NCBI RefSeq assembly: GCF_005221305.1
Contig: NZ_CP039887.1
Location: forward strand, 1,426,001 to 1,490,000
Origin: Neisseria subflava
GTDB taxonomy: Bacteria; Pseudomonadota; Gammaproteobacteria; Burkholderiales; Neisseriaceae
Direction: 5' to 3'
DNA length: 64,000 nt
In this document: piece by piece, positions 63,228-64,000 of the stretch
How the letters are laid out: every line of letters starts with the position of its first letter
Position numbering within the stretch: the stretch's first letter is position 1
Program-made: the position numbers and the translations under genes
The notes under the pieces: generated by a model
Told to the model about the DNA's origin: nothing
What the model saw: the letters and a program-made list of their open reading frames with translations, nothing else
Database searches by the model: none

Positions 63228-63542
63228 TTATTCTGCTTCAGGTTTGACAGTACTGCGGACATCACCGCTTTTTTCTTTATGTTTCAAAACGGCGCGGTCG
63301 AGTTTGTCCATCAAAACATCAATCGCGGCGTACATATCCTGTTCAATCGCTTCAACGTGCAAATCTTTACCTGCCAGATGCGCATCGGCTTCGGCTTTTT
63401 GATTGACTTTTTCCACCGAGAGCGTAATGGTCACAGAGATGATGTTGTCGGCGTGGCGATTGATTCGTGCCAACTTATCGGAAACATAGTTTTTGATGGC
63501 TTCGGTAACATCAAAATTCAGACCGGTGATTTTCAGATTCAT
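63228..63542 (-). CDS. hpf: Ribosome hibernation promoting factor (short form)
   Basis: A 104-aa protein starting MNLKITGLNFDVTEAIKNYV, with the HPF/YfiA fold motif EADAHLAGKDLHVEAIEQDMYAAI and a basic C-terminus (KLDRAVLKHKEK). It binds 30S and promotes 100S dimers in stationary phase. It lies 49 nt downstream of rpoN on the same strand, the classical rpoN-hpf order. Confidence 0.95.
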   Translation of the reverse strand: MNLKITGLNFDVTEAIKNYVSDKLARINRHADNIISVTITLSVEKVNQKAEADAHLAGKDLHVEAIEQDMYAAIDVLMDKLDRAVLKHKEKSGDVRSTVKPEAE

Positions 63543-63591
63543 GATACAGCTCCTTCGGTTGATTAGTCCGTCAAAACGGATCGGAATATAT

Positions 63592-64000
63592 CTACTCGGT
63601 AAATTTTCGTTTGTGTGCCGGTGGTATGTCTAATGATTCTCTATATTTTGCAACTGTACGTCTGGCGATTTCAATGCCGCGTTGTTTTAATAATTTGACG
63701 AGGGTCTCGTCCGAATAAGGTTTGCTGCTGTCTTCACTTTCAATCAGCTGGCTCAATACGGCTTTGATTGCTCCTTGGCTGAACCCTTCGCCGTCATCAT
63801 CAGCATTCACTGCCTGTGTGAAGAAATAGCGTAACGCAAACAGGCCGCGCGGGCAAGACAAATATTTCTGATTGGCGGCGCGCGAGATGGTACTTTCCGC
63901 CAAACCCAATTCGGCAGCGGCATCTTTCATCAGCATTGGCGACAGGCCGATTTCTCCGAAGATGAAAAAATCTTCCTGATTTTTGACGATATACTCGGTA
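63592..64000 (-). CDS. rpoN: RNA polymerase sigma-54 factor, C-terminal part (5' end outside window)
   Basis: The minus strand is open from the window edge to TAG 63592-63594, about 136 codons. The visible part contains the core-binding end, the HTH block AAAELGLAESTISRAANQKY and the RpoN box ARRTVAKYRE that recognises the -24 element. Both DNA-binding parts are intact, whereas pathogenic Neisseria carry a defective rpoN-like sequence lacking them. The N-terminal activator-interaction region cannot be judged. With PilR in this window, it supports active sigma54 control. Confidence 0.93.
   Translation of the reverse strand, partial: TEYIVKNQEDFFIFGEIGLSPMLMKDAAAELGLAESTISRAANQKYLSCPRGLFALRYFFTQAVNADDDGEGFSQGAIKAVLSQLIESEDSSKPYSDETLVKLLKQRGIEIARRTVAKYRESLDIPPAHKRKFTE

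Overview
The window looks like a chromosomal segment of a commensal Neisseria. DNA uptake sequences (DUS) of the AGGCCGTCTGAA type occur throughout, often as closely spaced inverted pairs that serve as gene-end terminators. Nearly all proteins have a neisserial or betaproteobacterial character (tonB-exbB-exbD, rplU-rpmA divergent from ispB, pilS-pilR, rpoN-hpf, fba, parC, priA). The dominant dialect is AG-DUS rather than the AT-DUS of meningococcus and gonococcus, which points to the N. subflava/flavescens/cinerea side of the genus. Species assignment is inference.

Layout. 1-9.4 kb: pncB (edge), an M23 endopeptidase, an RpfE-like protein, a heptosyltransferase, queF with yhhQ, a UbiM-like hydroxylase, rpmA/rplU, ispB, yeaL and tRNA-Arg. 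9.5-12.4 kb: a nitric-oxide module (nnrS, hemerythrin protein, nsrR), a 5'-truncated gene remnant and a CAU tRNA. 12.4-31.9 kb: folP, ETF-QO, exbD-exbB-tonB behind Fur-like palindromes, xerC, a thioesterase, fba, a frameshifted glycosyltransferase, fhs, a small EamA protein, a polyamine-binding lipoprotein, rpsT, pldA, a DUF502 protein, aspS, a PIG-L deacetylase and lpxH; serB follows at 32.0-32.8 kb. 33-40 kb: an iron-acquisition cluster (Fur box, two FhuE-like TonB-dependent receptors, one SbmA/YddA-like fused ABC transporter) bracketed by two candidate small RNAs. Its second half carries the N. mucosa-type DUS dialect (AGGTCGTCTGAA), suggesting import from another species. 40.4-56 kb: argC, a small exported protein, a solitary LexA/CI-like S24 repressor preceded by an operator-like array, erpA, a zinc-ribbon membrane protein, priA, dsbC, gpmA, rsmJ, pilR-pilS, parC and a frameshifted sugar transporter. 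56-64 kb: a LacI-type regulator, pgi, two tandem ferritins that look Pasteurellaceae-derived, a decayed double-glycine bacteriocin locus, ampG, hpf and the 3' part of rpoN.

The two most unusual spots lie side by side at 59.4-61.8 kb. The first is a low-GC ferritin pair ending at an exact Haemophilus uptake signal (AAGTGCGGT core). The second, absent from a simple ORF list because it is broken, is a bacteriocin remnant: a small hydrophobic ORF (possible immunity protein), a prepeptide with a textbook double-glycine leader interrupted by TAG and TAA codons, and the first ~20 codons of what looks like an HlyD-type export adaptor, cut off at a DUS.

Functionally, the window links iron handling (TonB system, receptors, ferritins, Fur-like sites), NO stress, envelope biogenesis (LpxH, heptosyltransferase, OMPLA, M23 endopeptidase, AmpG) and type IV pilus control by PilSR/RpoN. 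The RpoN C-terminus keeps its HTH and RpoN box, consistent with sigma54-dependent pilin control as described for commensal Neisseria.
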